Assembly (NCBI GenBank): GCA_015494775.1
Contig: WGAP01000096.1
Span: 1-21,609, forward strand
Length of the DNA: 21,609 nucleotides
Direction: 5' to 3'
DNA from: Flavobacteriales bacterium
GTDB lineage: Bacteria; Bacteroidota; Bacteroidia; Flavobacteriales; Flavobacteriaceae
Position 1 is the stretch's first letter. Each line of letters begins with the position of its first letter. Positions 6,714 to 15,346 of the stretch are shown piece by piece. A program made the position numbers and the translations under genes. The notes below the pieces were generated by a model. That model ran no database searches and was not told where the DNA came from. It worked only from the letters and a program-made list of their open reading frames with translations.

Positions 6714-9518
6714 ATGAAAAAATTCCTGAAAATATTCCTTCTGCTTATTGTTTTATTGGCCTTGGCGCTTGTTTCGGTGCCCTATTTGTTCAAAGGCCGT
6801 ATCATTGATTATATTAAACAAGACATCAACCGGACACTCACGGCCCGGGTAGATTTCGGCAAATCCTCCCTGACCCTTTTCCGCAGTTTTCCCGATTTGT
6901 ATGTGGAAATCCGCGATATTTCGGTCATCAATGCCGACTCGGTTTTCCGGGATGTTCCCTTGGCACGCATCGGCCGTTTAGGGCTCACACTCGACCTTTC
7001 GGCCCTGTGGAAAGGCCGAAAGGAAGTGAAGGACATCCTCCTGGAAAATGCCGACTTTACCGTTTTGGTGCGCAAGGACGGAAAAGCCAACTACAACATT
7101 GCCCGCTCATCCGACAGCACGCAAAACGAATCGACCTCATCCGCCTTGGAAATGCACCTCAAACACTATATGGCCCGCAATCTGCGACTGCGCTACGACG
7201 ACCGTTCGATGGATATGCGCATTTATTTGGCCGGGCTCGACCACGAAGGCAGCATGGATATTCAAGGCGATGTTTACACCTTGCGCGGTCAAAGTACCGC
7301 CGATACCTTGGATGTGCGCTACGGCGGCATCGGTTATTTGTCCCGTGCCCGCGTCCGCCTTGCCGACACCATCATTTTGCGCGACGGTTTTCAAACCTTC
7401 GATTTCCGCAATATTTCGGGCACGGTCAACGATTTGCCCCTCACCTTCGGCGGATTGATACAAATGAAGCCCAACGACGATGTGGCCATGGATTTGCACT
7501 TCGGCACGGCCCGCAACAGCTTGGCCAAACTGATGAGTTTAATTCCCGCCGAATATATGCCTTCCTTGCCCGAAATGGACATTAGCGGCAAGGCAAAACT
7601 AAGCGGCACGGTCAAGGGTGTTTACAACGAACATAACTATCCGGCCTATCATATTGCGCTCGATGTGGATCAAGGCCGCATCAAGGGCAAGGATTTACCG
7701 GGCCGCGTGGATGCCATCCGGCTCAAAAGCCGTGTGGATTTTCCCGGTGGCGGTAATTTGGATGCCACCGTTATCGATATGCCTGTTATCGGCTTCCGGC
7801 TCAACGGCAATCCGGCCGAAGGCCGCCTGCAAATGCGCCATCCCATGTCCGACCCCTTGGTCAACACCGCCTTTAAGGCCGACCTCGACCTGGGCGATTT
7901 TCGCAAGGCGCTTCCGCTGAAAGGCGTTCGCACCCTCCAAGGACGCCTTCAAGCGGATTTTGCGCTGAACGCCCGCGTGTCGGATATGGAAAACCAACGG
8001 GCCGGACAAATACACGCCAAGGGCTATTTTAACCTGAGTGATTTTGCCTACGATGCCGACAGTCTGCCCTACCCCGTTCGCATTGCTCGCGCCGAAACCC
8101 ATATAACGCCTTTGGCTTGGAAATTGGACAAATTGCAAATGCAAGCCGGCCACAGCGATTTCGATATCCAAGGCGAAGCGGTCAATTATTTGGCCTACCT
8201 TACCGGCAAGGACAGCACTTTGCGCGCACGCTTCCAAGGCCGGTCCCATTTTATCGACGCCAACGAACTCACCGGCGGCGCATCATCCGAAACCGCACCG
8301 GACAGCACGCAAATGCAAGCACCGCGTATTCCCACCGGTTTGGACTTGCAATTTACCCACACGGCCGAACGGATGCGCTATAAGGACATGGATTTGCACA
8401 ACCTGAAAGCCCAAGTGCGTGTTTTCGACCGCAAAGCCGTGCTCAAAGGCGTTTTGCTCCAAGCCCTGGGCGGTCAAATGGATTTGACGGGCACCTACGA
8501 CACTTCGGGTAAGCAACCTTATACTTCGCTTCAATTGCACATGAAAGGCGTGCAAGTGGACCAAACCGCTTCCACCTTGACCCTTTTCAAGGCCTATGCG
8601 CCTGTTTTGGGACAAATCCGCGGCCAAATGAACCTGGACTTGCAAACCGGACTGCATTTGGATAAAAATCTGAATCCCATACTCAAAACCACCGATGCCA
8701 CGGGCGATTTAACCACATCGACGCTAAAACCCGAACAAGCGGACTTTTTCCGTTCGGCGGCTTCGGTGTTGCGGCTCAAAGCATTGGAAAAACCCGAAAT
8801 CAAATCCGCCAAGGCGCATTTTGCCATTGCCGACGGCACTTTGACCATTTTGCCTTTCGATTTCAAAGTCAACGGGATGAAATCCACCCTGGGCGGCAAG
8901 GTGATGCTCGACCGTAGTTTGAACTTGCAATGGAACCTGGAAATTCCCGTGGAAAAACTGGGTCATCAAGCCCAAGCGTGGATGCAAAATTTCCAAGGCC
9001 AAATCATTCGTTTGGGTATTCCGGTGCAGCAAATCAAAACCGTGTATGTTACCTTGCAAATCACCGGCGATGTGGCGCATCCGCGCATACGGCCGGTATT
9101 TCGCAAGGGCCCCGGCATGCAGGGATTGGTCGATACGGTGAAGGACACGGTTACGGCGGTGGTCAAGCAGGAGGTCAAGCAGGTGGTGGATACCACGGCC
9201 CGTTATTTGGATGCGCAGGCACAAGCCCTCATACGGCAGGCGGAGCGCCAAGGCGACAGTTTGATAGCCATTGCACGCCAAACCGCCGACAAAATCCGCA
9301 AGGAAGCCGACAAGCGCGCCAAGGAAATCGAAGCCAAGGCATCCAATCCCCTGGAAAAATTCGCTGCCCGGAAGGCCGCCGACAAAATCCGCAAGGAAGC
9401 CGACAAACGTGCCAACCAAATAATCCGCAAGGCCGAGGACAAAAAACGCCAATGGATAGAAACGGCCAAACAAAAGGCCGCGCGCTTGCGTAGCAAGGCG
9501 GATAGTTTGGTGAAGTAA
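6714..9518 (+). CDS. AsmA-like envelope protein with basic repeat-containing tail
   Basis: The product has 934 residues. One N-terminal membrane helix (about residues 4-25) is followed by an AsmA-type start (YIKQDINRTLTARVDFGKSS, FPDLYVEIRDI, LDLSALWKGRKEVKDI). A long beta-rich repetitive body, in which strands with alternating hydrophobic residues dominate, runs to about residue 800. This is the layout of AsmA/TamB-like proteins, which are anchored in the inner membrane, span the periplasm, and are linked to lipid or outer-membrane protein transport. The last 120 residues are different: an Ala/Lys/Arg-rich, probably coiled-coil tail with the duplicated phrase ADKIRKEADKRA. The gene is monocistronic as far as I can see, diverging from the protease operon. 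Substrate and partners cannot be read from the sequence. Confidence 0.85.
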   Translation: MKKFLKIFLLLIVLLALALVSVPYLFKGRIIDYIKQDINRTLTARVDFGKSSLTLFRSFPDLYVEIRDISVINADSVFRDVPLARIGRLGLTLDLSALWKGRKEVKDILLENADFTVLVRKDGKANYNIARSSDSTQNESTSSALEMHLKHYMARNLRLRYDDRSMDMRIYLAGLDHEGSMDIQGDVYTLRGQSTADTLDVRYGGIGYLSRARVRLADTIILRDGFQTFDFRNISGTVNDLPLTFGGLIQMKPNDDVAMDLHFGTARNSLAKLMSLIPAEYMPSLPEMDISGKAKLSGTVKGVYNEHNYPAYHIALDVDQGRIKGKDLPGRVDAIRLKSRVDFPGGGNLDATVIDMPVIGFRLNGNPAEGRLQMRHPMSDPLVNTAFKADLDLGDFRKALPLKGVRTLQGRLQADFALNARVSDMENQRAGQIHAKGYFNLSDFAYDADSLPYPVRIARAETHITPLAWKLDKLQMQAGHSDFDIQGEAVNYLAYLTGKDSTLRARFQGRSHFIDANELTGGASSETAPDSTQMQAPRIPTGLDLQFTHTAERMRYKDMDLHNLKAQVRVFDRKAVLKGVLLQALGGQMDLTGTYDTSGKQPYTSLQLHMKGVQVDQTASTLTLFKAYAPVLGQIRGQMNLDLQTGLHLDKNLNPILKTTDATGDLTTSTLKPEQADFFRSAASVLRLKALEKPEIKSAKAHFAIADGTLTILPFDFKVNGMKSTLGGKVMLDRSLNLQWNLEIPVEKLGHQAQAWMQNFQGQIIRLGIPVQQIKTVYVTLQITGDVAHPRIRPVFRKGPGMQGLVDTVKDTVTAVVKQEVKQVVDTTARYLDAQAQALIRQAERQGDSLIAIARQTADKIRKEADKRAKEIEAKASNPLEKFAARKAADKIRKEADKRANQIIRKAEDKKRQWIETAKQKAARLRSKADSLVK
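9285..9415 (+). repeat. 38-base direct repeat inside the AsmA-like gene
   Basis: Two nearly identical 38-base copies (9285-9322 and 9378-9415), spaced 93 bases apart and so in frame, encode ADKIRKEADKRA twice in the basic tail. The few differences are synonymous third-position changes (GCGC versus ACGT near the end). This suggests a past in-frame duplication that selection has kept at protein level. Confidence 0.8.
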
Positions 9519-9565
9519 AGTAGGCCGACGCTACTTCCAGAAGTATTAATGATCGTTGGGTAATA

Positions 9566-9595
9566 TTGAAATTTGCTCATAATTGCTTATTTTTG
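9566..9595 (+). promoter_or_regulatory. Putative promoter of the first MNT gene
   Basis: TTG (9566-9568), a 19-base spacer and TATTTTTG (9588-9595) match the Bacteroidota TTG-N19-TAnnTTTG promoter. The -7 box ends two bases before ATG 9598 and five before ATG 9601. Transcription should start at or next to the start codon, so the mRNA is probably leaderless. Confidence 0.55.
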
Positions 9596-9597
9596 GA

Positions 9598-9891
9598 ATG
9601 ATGAAAACCAAAGAAGAAATTGCTAACAAATTAAAAGAACTTAAACCCTACTTGGAACATAAATTCCATGTAGAAAAAATCGGTTTTTTCGGCTCCTATG
9701 CCCGCGGAGAACAAACAATGGAGTCGGATATTGACATTTTGGTTTCGTTCAATAAAACACCGGGGTGGGAATTTTTTGACTTGCAGGATTTTTTGAATGA
9801 ACAATTAAACATCAGCGTTGATTTGCTGTCGGAAAAAGCCATTAAACGGCAACTTCGTCAAATTATTTTATCGGATGTTATATACGTTTGA
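9598..9891 (+). CDS. mntA: MNT-type nucleotidyltransferase, antitoxin without toxin
   Basis: The product has 97 residues of the minimal nucleotidyltransferase (MNT) fold. The catalytic signature GSX10DXD is complete (GSYARGEQTMESDIDIL), and a third acidic residue follows in SVDLLS. In HEPN/MNT toxin-antitoxin modules this protein AMPylates or otherwise neutralises the HEPN ribonuclease. Here the stop codon overlaps a TTG (TTGA, 9888-9891) exactly as at the second MNT locus, where the HEPN gene begins. What follows is repeat sequence with no HEPN motif, so the toxin appears to have been lost. Two adjacent ATG codons (9598, 9601) are possible starts. Roughly half of the residues are identical to the second MNT protein at 15347. 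Local base composition is AT-richer than the neighbouring genes, which suggests transfer. Confidence 0.85.
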   Translation: MMKTKEEIANKLKELKPYLEHKFHVEKIGFFGSYARGEQTMESDIDILVSFNKTPGWEFFDLQDFLNEQLNISVDLLSEKAIKRQLRQIILSDVIYV

Positions 9892-9957
9892 GTGCTTCAA
9901 AGCGGATTACCCATAAACCCGGATGCTTTAACCAAGGCGGGATGTCCCATCGTAGCC

Positions 9958-9993
9958 GCGCGATTTATCGCACGGGAAAGCGATTTATCGCGC
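9958..9993. repeat. Inverted and direct repeat GCGATTTATCGC
   Basis: GCGATTTATCGC occurs twice (9960-9971 and 9980-9991), and each copy is itself a near palindrome. GCGCGAT at 9958-9964 also pairs with ATCGCGC at 9987-9993, so the two copies can form one larger hairpin. A comparable GCGCG/CGCGC hairpin stands at the same place in front of the other composite repeat (about 16420-16433). This suggests the composite unit begins here. Bases 9892-9957 show nothing recognisable. Confidence 0.6.
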
Positions 9994-10000
9994 GGGGAAA

Positions 10001-10109
10001 AGGCCGGCGGCTGAGTGCTGCGAACGCAGTGAGCAGTGTATCGAAGCCCCGGCCGGCCGGTCATTTCGATACAATTTTTGCTACGCAAAATCACTCAGCG
10101 ACCTACATC
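10001..10109 (+). repeat. Cloverleaf-like repeat module preceding copy B
   Basis: An outer stem GCTGAGTG/CACTCAGC (10010-10017 with 10092-10099) encloses three arms: CTGC/GCAG with a GAAC loop (10018-10029), TGTATCGAA/TTCGATACA (10037-10045 with 10065-10073) and TTTTGC/GCAAAA with a 3-nt loop (10076-10090). The module ends with the spacer GACCTACATC leading straight into box 1. The second copy at 16441-16553 keeps every stem. In the first arm G:C is replaced by A:T, a compensatory change. There is no tRNA homology despite the shape. Confidence 0.75.
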
Positions 10110-10408
10110 ACGCCAGGGATGGGAGCGGTTATGCGCGGGCGGCGCGCCGTAGGCCTGCCGTGGCGGCGGGGCGACCAGCAGGAAGCCACGTCCGCCACGC
10201 TTGCAGGGCAAGAGCGGGCCGCCCGTGCATTTGAGCGGACAGCCCGGCGGCCGGCACGTGAGGAAAGGCCGATGCGAAAGCGTTCCGCCGATTGAAGCAG
10301 CGGCCAAGGCCCCGCCGCGGCGCCGAAGGCGCCGGCGAATTGCCAAAGGCAAGTCGCGCGGGCATTCGCCCGCCGGCGGGGCCCCGAACGTGGGCGGCCG
10401 GGCGCCCC
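10110..10408 (+). repeat. GC-rich modular structured repeat, copy B
   Basis: Box 1 (10110-10129, first base A instead of G), box 2 (10232-10247) and box 3 (10400-10408) are present. The first module is a long hairpin. Its 13-bp base stem is 10131-10143 with 10218-10230, including one G.T pair (10135 with 10226). Its upper stems are CCTGC/GCAGG (10154-10158 with 10203-10207) and CGTGGCGG/CCGCCACG (10159-10166 with 10192-10199). The second module repeats that of copy A, with stem 10308-10317/10374-10383 and an inner GGCGCC-GAA-GGCGCC hairpin. The right end lies 15 bases from the stop codon of the convergent DUF1599 gene. Open frames crossing it read as Arg/Ala/Gly/Pro-rich repeats and are not genes. 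Confidence 0.87.
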
Positions 10409-10423
10409 AAAAAACAAAGCACC

Positions 10424-10993
10424 TTAATCCATGGGCTCACCTTCCAAATCCAGGCGGATGAGCGAAAAAACAGCGTAGTTCAAAATGTCGCGGTAATTGC
10501 CTTCGGGGCCTTCGGAATAACGTGCCTGTCCGCGGTTTTCTTCCATCTGCTTGATGCGCAAGAGTTTTTGCAAAATCAAGTCGGTCATGGACGAAATGCG
10601 CATTTCGCGCCAGGCCTCGTCGTAGTCGGTGGTTTTGCGCAGCATCAATTCCTTGCTCCGGCGGATTTGCTCCAAGTAGTGTTTTTTGGCTTCGGCGGGC
10701 GACATATCGGGCTCGTCGGCAGGGCCCAGATCCAATTGCACCAAGGCCATGGCCGCATAATTCACCAGGGCATAAAAAGCGTCGCGCGGGTCTTCGTCCA
10801 CCAACATTTTACCGGTTTCCTGGATGGTGCGCAGGCGCTTGGCCTTGATATACATTTGATCGGTGAGGGCCGAAGGCCGCAGGATGCGCCAGGTGGGGCC
10901 GTAATCGGCCGTTTTGCGTCGGAAAATATCGCGGGCGCGGGCTACGATTTGGTCGTATTGGGCGGATGTTTTAGCGGCCTTGGGGTTAGTCAT
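10424..10993 (-). CDS. DUF1599 family protein with internal duplication
   Basis: The product has 189 residues and matches the DUF1599 family (also called nucleotide modification associated domain 1), common in Bacteroidota. Two similar halves are visible: FRRKTADYGPTWRILRPSAL...NYAAMALVQLDL at about residues 24-90, and LMLRKTTDYDEAWREMRISS...NYAVFSLIRLDL at about 117-184. Each has the K-T-x-D-Y and final helix NYA signatures. No catalytic function is established for it here. A link to nucleotide or nucleic-acid modification is only suggested by the family name. The ATG overlaps the end of the upstream membrane-protein gene by eight bases, so the two are probably co-translated. It is the last gene of the rocD operon and abuts repeat copy B. 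Confidence 0.88.
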   Translation of the reverse strand: MTNPKAAKTSAQYDQIVARARDIFRRKTADYGPTWRILRPSALTDQMYIKAKRLRTIQETGKMLVDEDPRDAFYALVNYAAMALVQLDLGPADEPDMSPAEAKKHYLEQIRRSKELMLRKTTDYDEAWREMRISSMTDLILQKLLRIKQMEENRGQARYSEGPEGNYRDILNYAVFSLIRLDLEGEPMD

Positions 10994-11309
10994 CGGTTTG
11001 GGATTTTTCCAAATTCCGTGTCATTTGTTCCAAATCGGGGATGTCCACGTCTTGGATGGGCGGGCTGTCCTGTTCATCCGCTTCGTCATCGGCCAAGGGG
11101 TCGGGCTTGGGATTGACGTAGGCCCAATTTTGCGTGGCCTTGAAAAAAGCCGCAATCATGACCACCAGCCAAAGCAATAACCACCAAAGCCGTTCCCGCT
11201 CCTGCGGTTTGGCTTTTTCCCAAACAATCATTGCGGCTGACAAAAGAATGATGCCGTAAAGCAAGGCCTGATGTCCGGGCGGAATGCCGGGTTTAATGCG
11301 TTTGGGCAT
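10986..11309 (-). CDS. Small two-helix membrane protein of unknown function
   Basis: The product has 107 residues starting [18 protein letters not shown]. Two hydrophobic segments ([16 protein letters not shown] and [16 protein letters not shown]), separated by a charged [10 protein letters not shown] turn, suggest a membrane hairpin. An acidic, proline-containing C-terminal tail ([15 protein letters not shown] onward) follows. I chose ATG 11309-11307, which lies inside the last codons of rocD (17-base overlap). A longer in-frame start would run further into rocD. It overlaps the DUF1599 gene by eight bases, so the three genes form one transcript. I do not recognise the family. Confidence 0.72.
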   Translation of the reverse strand: MPKRIKPGIPPGHQALLYGIILLSAAMIVWEKAKPQERERLWWLLLWLVVMIAAFFKATQNWAYVNPKPDPLADDEADEQDSPPIQDVDIPDLEQMTRNLEKSQTDD

Positions 11310-12549
11310 AATCGTTGAGCGTTTGGGCGATGCGCCGGGTGGCATCCAGGATTTGTTCCTCGGTAATCACCAAGGGCGGTGCAAAGCGGATGATGTTGCC
11401 GTGTGTGGGCTTGGCCAAAACGCCGCGTTCGGCCAGTTGCAGGCAGATGTTCCAAGCGGTATCGCTATCGGGCGTGTCGTTGATGACCATGGCATTGAGC
11501 AGGCCTTTGCCACGGATTTGTTTGACCAAGGGATTGCCGGCGGTAAGTTCCTTCAAGGTGCTGCGGAAAATATCACCCATACGGGCGGCATTGCCGGCCA
11601 AGTTTTCGTCGCGCACCACTTCCAATGCAGCCACGGCCACGGCGGCGGCTACGGGATTTCCACCGAAGGTGGAACCGTGTTGGCCGGGTTTGATGCTCAG
11701 CATAATGTCATCATCGGCCAGGACGGCCGAAATGGGATAAACGCCGCCCGAAAGAGCCTTCCCCAAAATGAGCACGTCGGGGCGAACGTGGTCGTATTGC
11801 GAAGCAAGTAGCTTTCCGGTGCGGGCGATGCCCGTTTGGATTTCGTCGGCAATGAGCAAGCAACCGTATTTTTCGCAAAGGGCTTTGGCGGCGGACAAAT
11901 AACCGGCGTCGGGCACATTGACGCCGGCTTCGCCCTGAATGGGTTCCACCAGGAAAGCCACCGTGTCGGGATTGGAGCGAATGGCCTGTTCCAGGGCTTC
12001 AACATCGTTGTAAGGCACGGCCGTAAAGCCCGGCGTGTAGGGCCCGAAACCGCCCTTGGCTTCGGGGTCGGTGGAAAAGGAAATGATGGTGGTGGTGCGG
12101 CCGTGGAAATTGCCTTCGGCCACAATGATGTTGGCCTTGTAGGGTTCGATACCTTTTTTTTCGTAGGCCCATTTGCGCACCAGTTTGATGGCGGTTTCGA
12201 CGCCTTCGGCGCCGGTGTTCATGGGCAGGACTTTGTCATAGCCGAAGTATTCGGTAATGAACTTTTCGTAAGGGCCCAATTTGTCGTTGTAAAATGCACG
12301 CGAGGTCAGGGCCAGCCGGACGGCCTGTTCCTGCAAAGCACGACCGATTTTGGGATGACCGTGGCCTTGATTAACGGCCGAATAGGCCGAAAGGAAATCG
12401 TAGTAGCGTTTGCCGTCCACGTCCCAGACAAAGACGCCCTGGCCGCGGGTGAGCACCACCGGAAGCGGGTGGTAGTTGTGCGCGCCGTAGCGGGATTCCA
12501 TTTCCATCAGCTCGGCGGCGGTATATGAAGGTTTGCTTGTGGTAACCAT
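11293..12549 (-). CDS. rocD: Ornithine aminotransferase
   Basis: The product has 418 residues and is a class III PLP-dependent aminotransferase. It has the ornithine aminotransferase N-terminus ([40 protein letters not shown]), the NTGAEGVE phosphate-binding motif at 111-118, ADEIQTG with Asp235, and the Schiff-base lysine Lys264 in [10 protein letters not shown]. The C-terminal [18 protein letters not shown] is also typical. It interconverts ornithine plus 2-oxoglutarate with glutamate-5-semialdehyde plus glutamate in the cytoplasm, linking arginine and proline metabolism. Its length is as expected and it appears intact. It lies 75 bases downstream of the DUF5686 gene and overlaps the next gene. 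No strong promoter box is visible; TATTTTTA about 35 bases upstream is a weak candidate. Confidence 0.95.
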   Translation of the reverse strand: MVTTSKPSYTAAELMEMESRYGAHNYHPLPVVLTRGQGVFVWDVDGKRYYDFLSAYSAVNQGHGHPKIGRALQEQAVRLALTSRAFYNDKLGPYEKFITEYFGYDKVLPMNTGAEGVETAIKLVRKWAYEKKGIEPYKANIIVAEGNFHGRTTTIISFSTDPEAKGGFGPYTPGFTAVPYNDVEALEQAIRSNPDTVAFLVEPIQGEAGVNVPDAGYLSAAKALCEKYGCLLIADEIQTGIARTGKLLASQYDHVRPDVLILGKALSGGVYPISAVLADDDIMLSIKPGQHGSTFGGNPVAAAVAVAALEVVRDENLAGNAARMGDIFRSTLKELTAGNPLVKQIRGKGLLNAMVINDTPDSDTAWNICLQLAERGVLAKPTHGNIIRFAPPLVITEEQILDATRRIAQTLNDYAQTH

Positions 12550-12624
12550 CGGATTAAAATTTAATGTTGTTCCGGTTGTAAAAATACGGAAATATTGTTT
12601 GTGGTAAGGAAATTTTCGTCGGGC

Positions 12625-15141
12625 TTACAAATTCAAATCGTCCACTGAAAATCGAACGGTCAAACGAACCGATAAATTGTCTAAAAAATTTGGATGCGCA
12701 TAAGGGCCAAATCGGTAGTAAAATCCCAAACCCGAAACAGACCAAATCCGCATCAATTCCAAACCGGTTTCGTAATATCCTTTGTTCAACGACCGGATAC
12801 CGACGTATTTTTCCGGCTCATAACTCCATCCGTAGGCCGAAGAAAGCAAGCAACCAATGTCGATGGTATGTTTTTCACTCAACTTTACATTAGTAAAGGT
12901 ATGACGAAAATGCATCGTGGCCACAAAATTATCCAGGAATTCCATATCATTCATCGTTTCAAAAGCAAATCGGCTTGCGACATTGAAGCGCTGCAAGGGA
13001 TTGGCGCCCGGAAAACTATTGATTACAGGCATAAAAAGTTTGTCGATACCGGCACCGGCCGAAGCCCAACCCACGCGCAAAAACAACTCGCTGTAATTTC
13101 GTCCGACAAACGTCTTTTTGAAATAAGTTTGCAGTTGAATTCGATAGTAATCCGTAACTGATTTTTGCCAACGGGGAATGTTTTTTTCCATATCGAAATA
13201 AAATACCGGATATCCGTTTTTGAGGGTTTTTCGTCCACCGGAAGTGAGGAAGAAACGGGAAAAGGGGGCCCATTCCAAGGACAAATGGCCGAAAACCAGG
13301 TCTTTGGTTCTCGGTTCGGGTGTTCCCGCGGATTGCGGAATATAGTATAAGGTGGTAATTTTACTTTGTGAAATGGCCAAATCCGCTTTAAGATTTTGAT
13401 AAATCAACCGGGATAAATGAAGCGTAGCCATACGGTTGCGATAGAATCTATCATTGGCGAATCGGATTTCGGCTTGCAAAGGATTTCGTGCCGAATGCAA
13501 TGTAAAACCGGCGGATTTCTGTAAATCATCGATAAAGGACAAACCTAAATACGTTTGGGTTTGATGGTGCAGTTTATAGCGCAAAGCGCCGCCGTATTTG
13601 AAAGCGGCGTCTTTGAAACCGTAGGCCGCATAAGCGTATATTCGCCATTTGTCGGAAAAATTTTCGTTGGTGCTAACGCCAATTTTGAGTCGAAAACCTT
13701 CGTAAAGATTATAATCCAACAAACGCATCAAATCCAAATCCAGTTTTTCGGTTAGCGGATAATATGCTTGGGCCAGGCGTTTATATTTATCCAAGGTGTA
13801 TTCCAAATGTTCGGCCCGTGAGGCCGAGTCCACCTGATGATAGGTATTCCGTTCCTTGGGTGTGTATTTCCGGCCGCGAATTTGTTCCCAAAAATCAATA
13901 CCGCGCTTGGCGGCCAAAGGTGCTACTTGAAGGTTGTAGGTTATTTTTTCGGGATAATTTTTTTCCAAACGGATGTCGAAAATTTTCATCAAAAATCGGG
14001 CATAGACATAGTCCAATTCGCTGCGGGGATGCGGATGATAAATGGTGTCGCCGCGGGGAGTAACATAAATGCTGTCGGGATTGTCGGTCAGGATTTTCAG
14101 GTTTTTGCCCACATAGATACCGTTGCTATTTTCGGTTTTTTTGTAAAACATGGTCATTTTGCGGGGGAACCAAATATTAAATGCAGGAAAATAATCAAAA
14201 TCATATTTGGATTTCAGTTGAAAATATTTGAACGTATTGAGCGTAAACCGGGCAATAGCCAGGGTTTGTTTGTCCAAATAGATTTTTCCCGAAATCAATG
14301 GTTCGGTGGTATTTCGGTAGGCCACAACGATAACCGGCCGGTTTTGGATAGTAACGGTGTCCAGGATTTTATACCGGTAAGTTTTGAAGGATTGTTTGGA
14401 AAAAGGGCCCAAATAGGGTTGGAAAGCCAATTTATATTGATCGTTATATACATTTTGACCGGAAAGACTGAGGGCAATTAACGCAAAAAACGGTTTTTTG
14501 AGTCCGGCTGTTCGGGTGGCAATGACTTCGGCTTTTTCATTGCCGTTGGAAGCATTGACCTTGGCCACATTTTCGAAAATCCAAGCGTATTTGTCGGCAA
14601 ATTCCTGCTTAAAATCATAGAAAGACGAATCGAGGCGGAAGATTTTTCCGTTCCTATACACCGTATCCACCAGTTTTTTTACTTTATCCACATCCGCACC
14701 GATTAAAAACTTGATGTATTTGGTATAGCTGTATTTTTTCAAGGCCGTTTGGTAATTGTTTTGTTTTTTCCGCTCGATGGCTTTGCGCATCAATTTAACG
14801 GCCGGATTGACGTAGTGCCCTTGAATGACCACTTCTCGCAATTGTTCGGCCGAAGGAGTAAGATAGATTTTATAGAAGCGGGTCGAGGTTTCGAGCGTAA
14901 TGCTTTTGGTCAGGTAACCGATATAACTCACAGTGAGTTTGGAATATCCCGCCGGTATGCGCAGTTCGAATTTGCCGTCGAAGTCCGAAATGGTTCCCTT
15001 ATCTTTATCGTAAGTAATGTTGGCAAAGGGTAGCGGCTTGCGGGTTTGGGCATCCAAAATGCGTCCGCTGATTTGCCGGGTTTGTGCAGTGGTGATGATG
15101 ACAAAAAATACAGTGAAAATAGTAAGCAAATATCTTATCAT
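12625..15141 (-). CDS. DUF5686 outer-membrane protein with carboxypeptidase-like regulatory domain
   Basis: From ATG 15141-15139 the product has 838 residues. A signal peptide (MIRYLLTIFTVFFVIITTAQ) is followed by a carboxypeptidase-regulatory-like beta sandwich (QISGRILDAQTRKPLPFANI ... FDGKFELRIPAG ... VSYIGY), the domain that also opens many TonB-dependent proteins of this phylum. The remaining 700 residues match the DUF5686 family. Alternating aromatic strands from about residue 480 onward, and a C-terminus ending RLTVRFSVDDLNL, fit an outer-membrane beta-barrel. Role is unknown, probably cell-surface. An upstream in-frame ATG four codons earlier is possible but adds nothing to the signal peptide. 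Base composition is slightly AT-richer than the rocD operon. Confidence 0.87.
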   Translation of the reverse strand: MIRYLLTIFTVFFVIITTAQTRQISGRILDAQTRKPLPFANITYDKDKGTISDFDGKFELRIPAGYSKLTVSYIGYLTKSITLETSTRFYKIYLTPSAEQLREVVIQGHYVNPAVKLMRKAIERKKQNNYQTALKKYSYTKYIKFLIGADVDKVKKLVDTVYRNGKIFRLDSSFYDFKQEFADKYAWIFENVAKVNASNGNEKAEVIATRTAGLKKPFFALIALSLSGQNVYNDQYKLAFQPYLGPFSKQSFKTYRYKILDTVTIQNRPVIVVAYRNTTEPLISGKIYLDKQTLAIARFTLNTFKYFQLKSKYDFDYFPAFNIWFPRKMTMFYKKTENSNGIYVGKNLKILTDNPDSIYVTPRGDTIYHPHPRSELDYVYARFLMKIFDIRLEKNYPEKITYNLQVAPLAAKRGIDFWEQIRGRKYTPKERNTYHQVDSASRAEHLEYTLDKYKRLAQAYYPLTEKLDLDLMRLLDYNLYEGFRLKIGVSTNENFSDKWRIYAYAAYGFKDAAFKYGGALRYKLHHQTQTYLGLSFIDDLQKSAGFTLHSARNPLQAEIRFANDRFYRNRMATLHLSRLIYQNLKADLAISQSKITTLYYIPQSAGTPEPRTKDLVFGHLSLEWAPFSRFFLTSGGRKTLKNGYPVFYFDMEKNIPRWQKSVTDYYRIQLQTYFKKTFVGRNYSELFLRVGWASAGAGIDKLFMPVINSFPGANPLQRFNVASRFAFETMNDMEFLDNFVATMHFRHTFTNVKLSEKHTIDIGCLLSSAYGWSYEPEKYVGIRSLNKGYYETGLELMRIWSVSGLGFYYRFGPYAHPNFLDNLSVRLTVRFSVDDLNL

Positions 15142-15255
15142 AGCCCTACACATTTGGAAAGAGAAAAATTTTAATGTTGCGTTACATCAAAATTAAAAAT
15201 TTTCTATGAATGAATTATCAAACGGCAAGATTTGGCTTCGGAAAATGATGATTGA

Positions 15256-15290
15256 AATATTGGAATAACCGGTTTGACGGTTGCAATATT
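15256..15290. promoter_or_regulatory. Imperfect hairpin upstream of the second MNT gene
   Basis: AATATTG (15256-15262) pairs with CAATATT (15284-15290) and AACCG (15267-15271) with CGGTT (15278-15282) around a 6-base loop, interrupted by a small internal loop. It lies 22 bases upstream of the putative -33 element of the MNT gene. It could be an operator-type dyad or the end of the divergent region; nothing decides this. Confidence 0.35.
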
Positions 15291-15311
15291 CGGCAAAGGC
15301 ATCCATAAAAT

Positions 15312-15342
15312 TTGATGTAAATTGTATAAATATTTATATTTG
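15312..15342 (+). promoter_or_regulatory. Putative promoter of the second MNT gene
   Basis: TTG (15312-15314), a 20-base spacer and TATATTTG (15335-15342) fit the Bacteroidota promoter consensus. The -7 box ends four bases before ATG 15347, so transcription should begin at or beside the start codon, as at the first MNT locus. Confidence 0.55.
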
Positions 15343-15346
15343 CAAT

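Noticed and set aside
9518..9536. AAGTAG/CTACTT hairpin after the AsmA-like gene as its terminator
   Set aside because: The stem is only 6 bp with a 7-base loop and has no T tract after it.
10001..10109. tRNA gene suggested by the cloverleaf shape
   Set aside because: There is no T-loop TTCRA in the right arm, no anticodon arm geometry, and the arm lengths do not match any tRNA or tmRNA.
9888..10295. Open frame of 135 codons starting at TTG after the first MNT gene, positioned like a HEPN toxin
   Set aside because: It has the right start overlap, but the translation runs through the cloverleaf module and repeat copy B, contains no HEPN motif, and is Arg/Ala/Gly-rich as GC-rich repeats are in any frame.
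10292..11116. 274-codon + strand open frame
   Set aside because: It begins inside repeat copy B and continues antisense through the DUF1599 gene and into the membrane-protein gene; no family resemblance.
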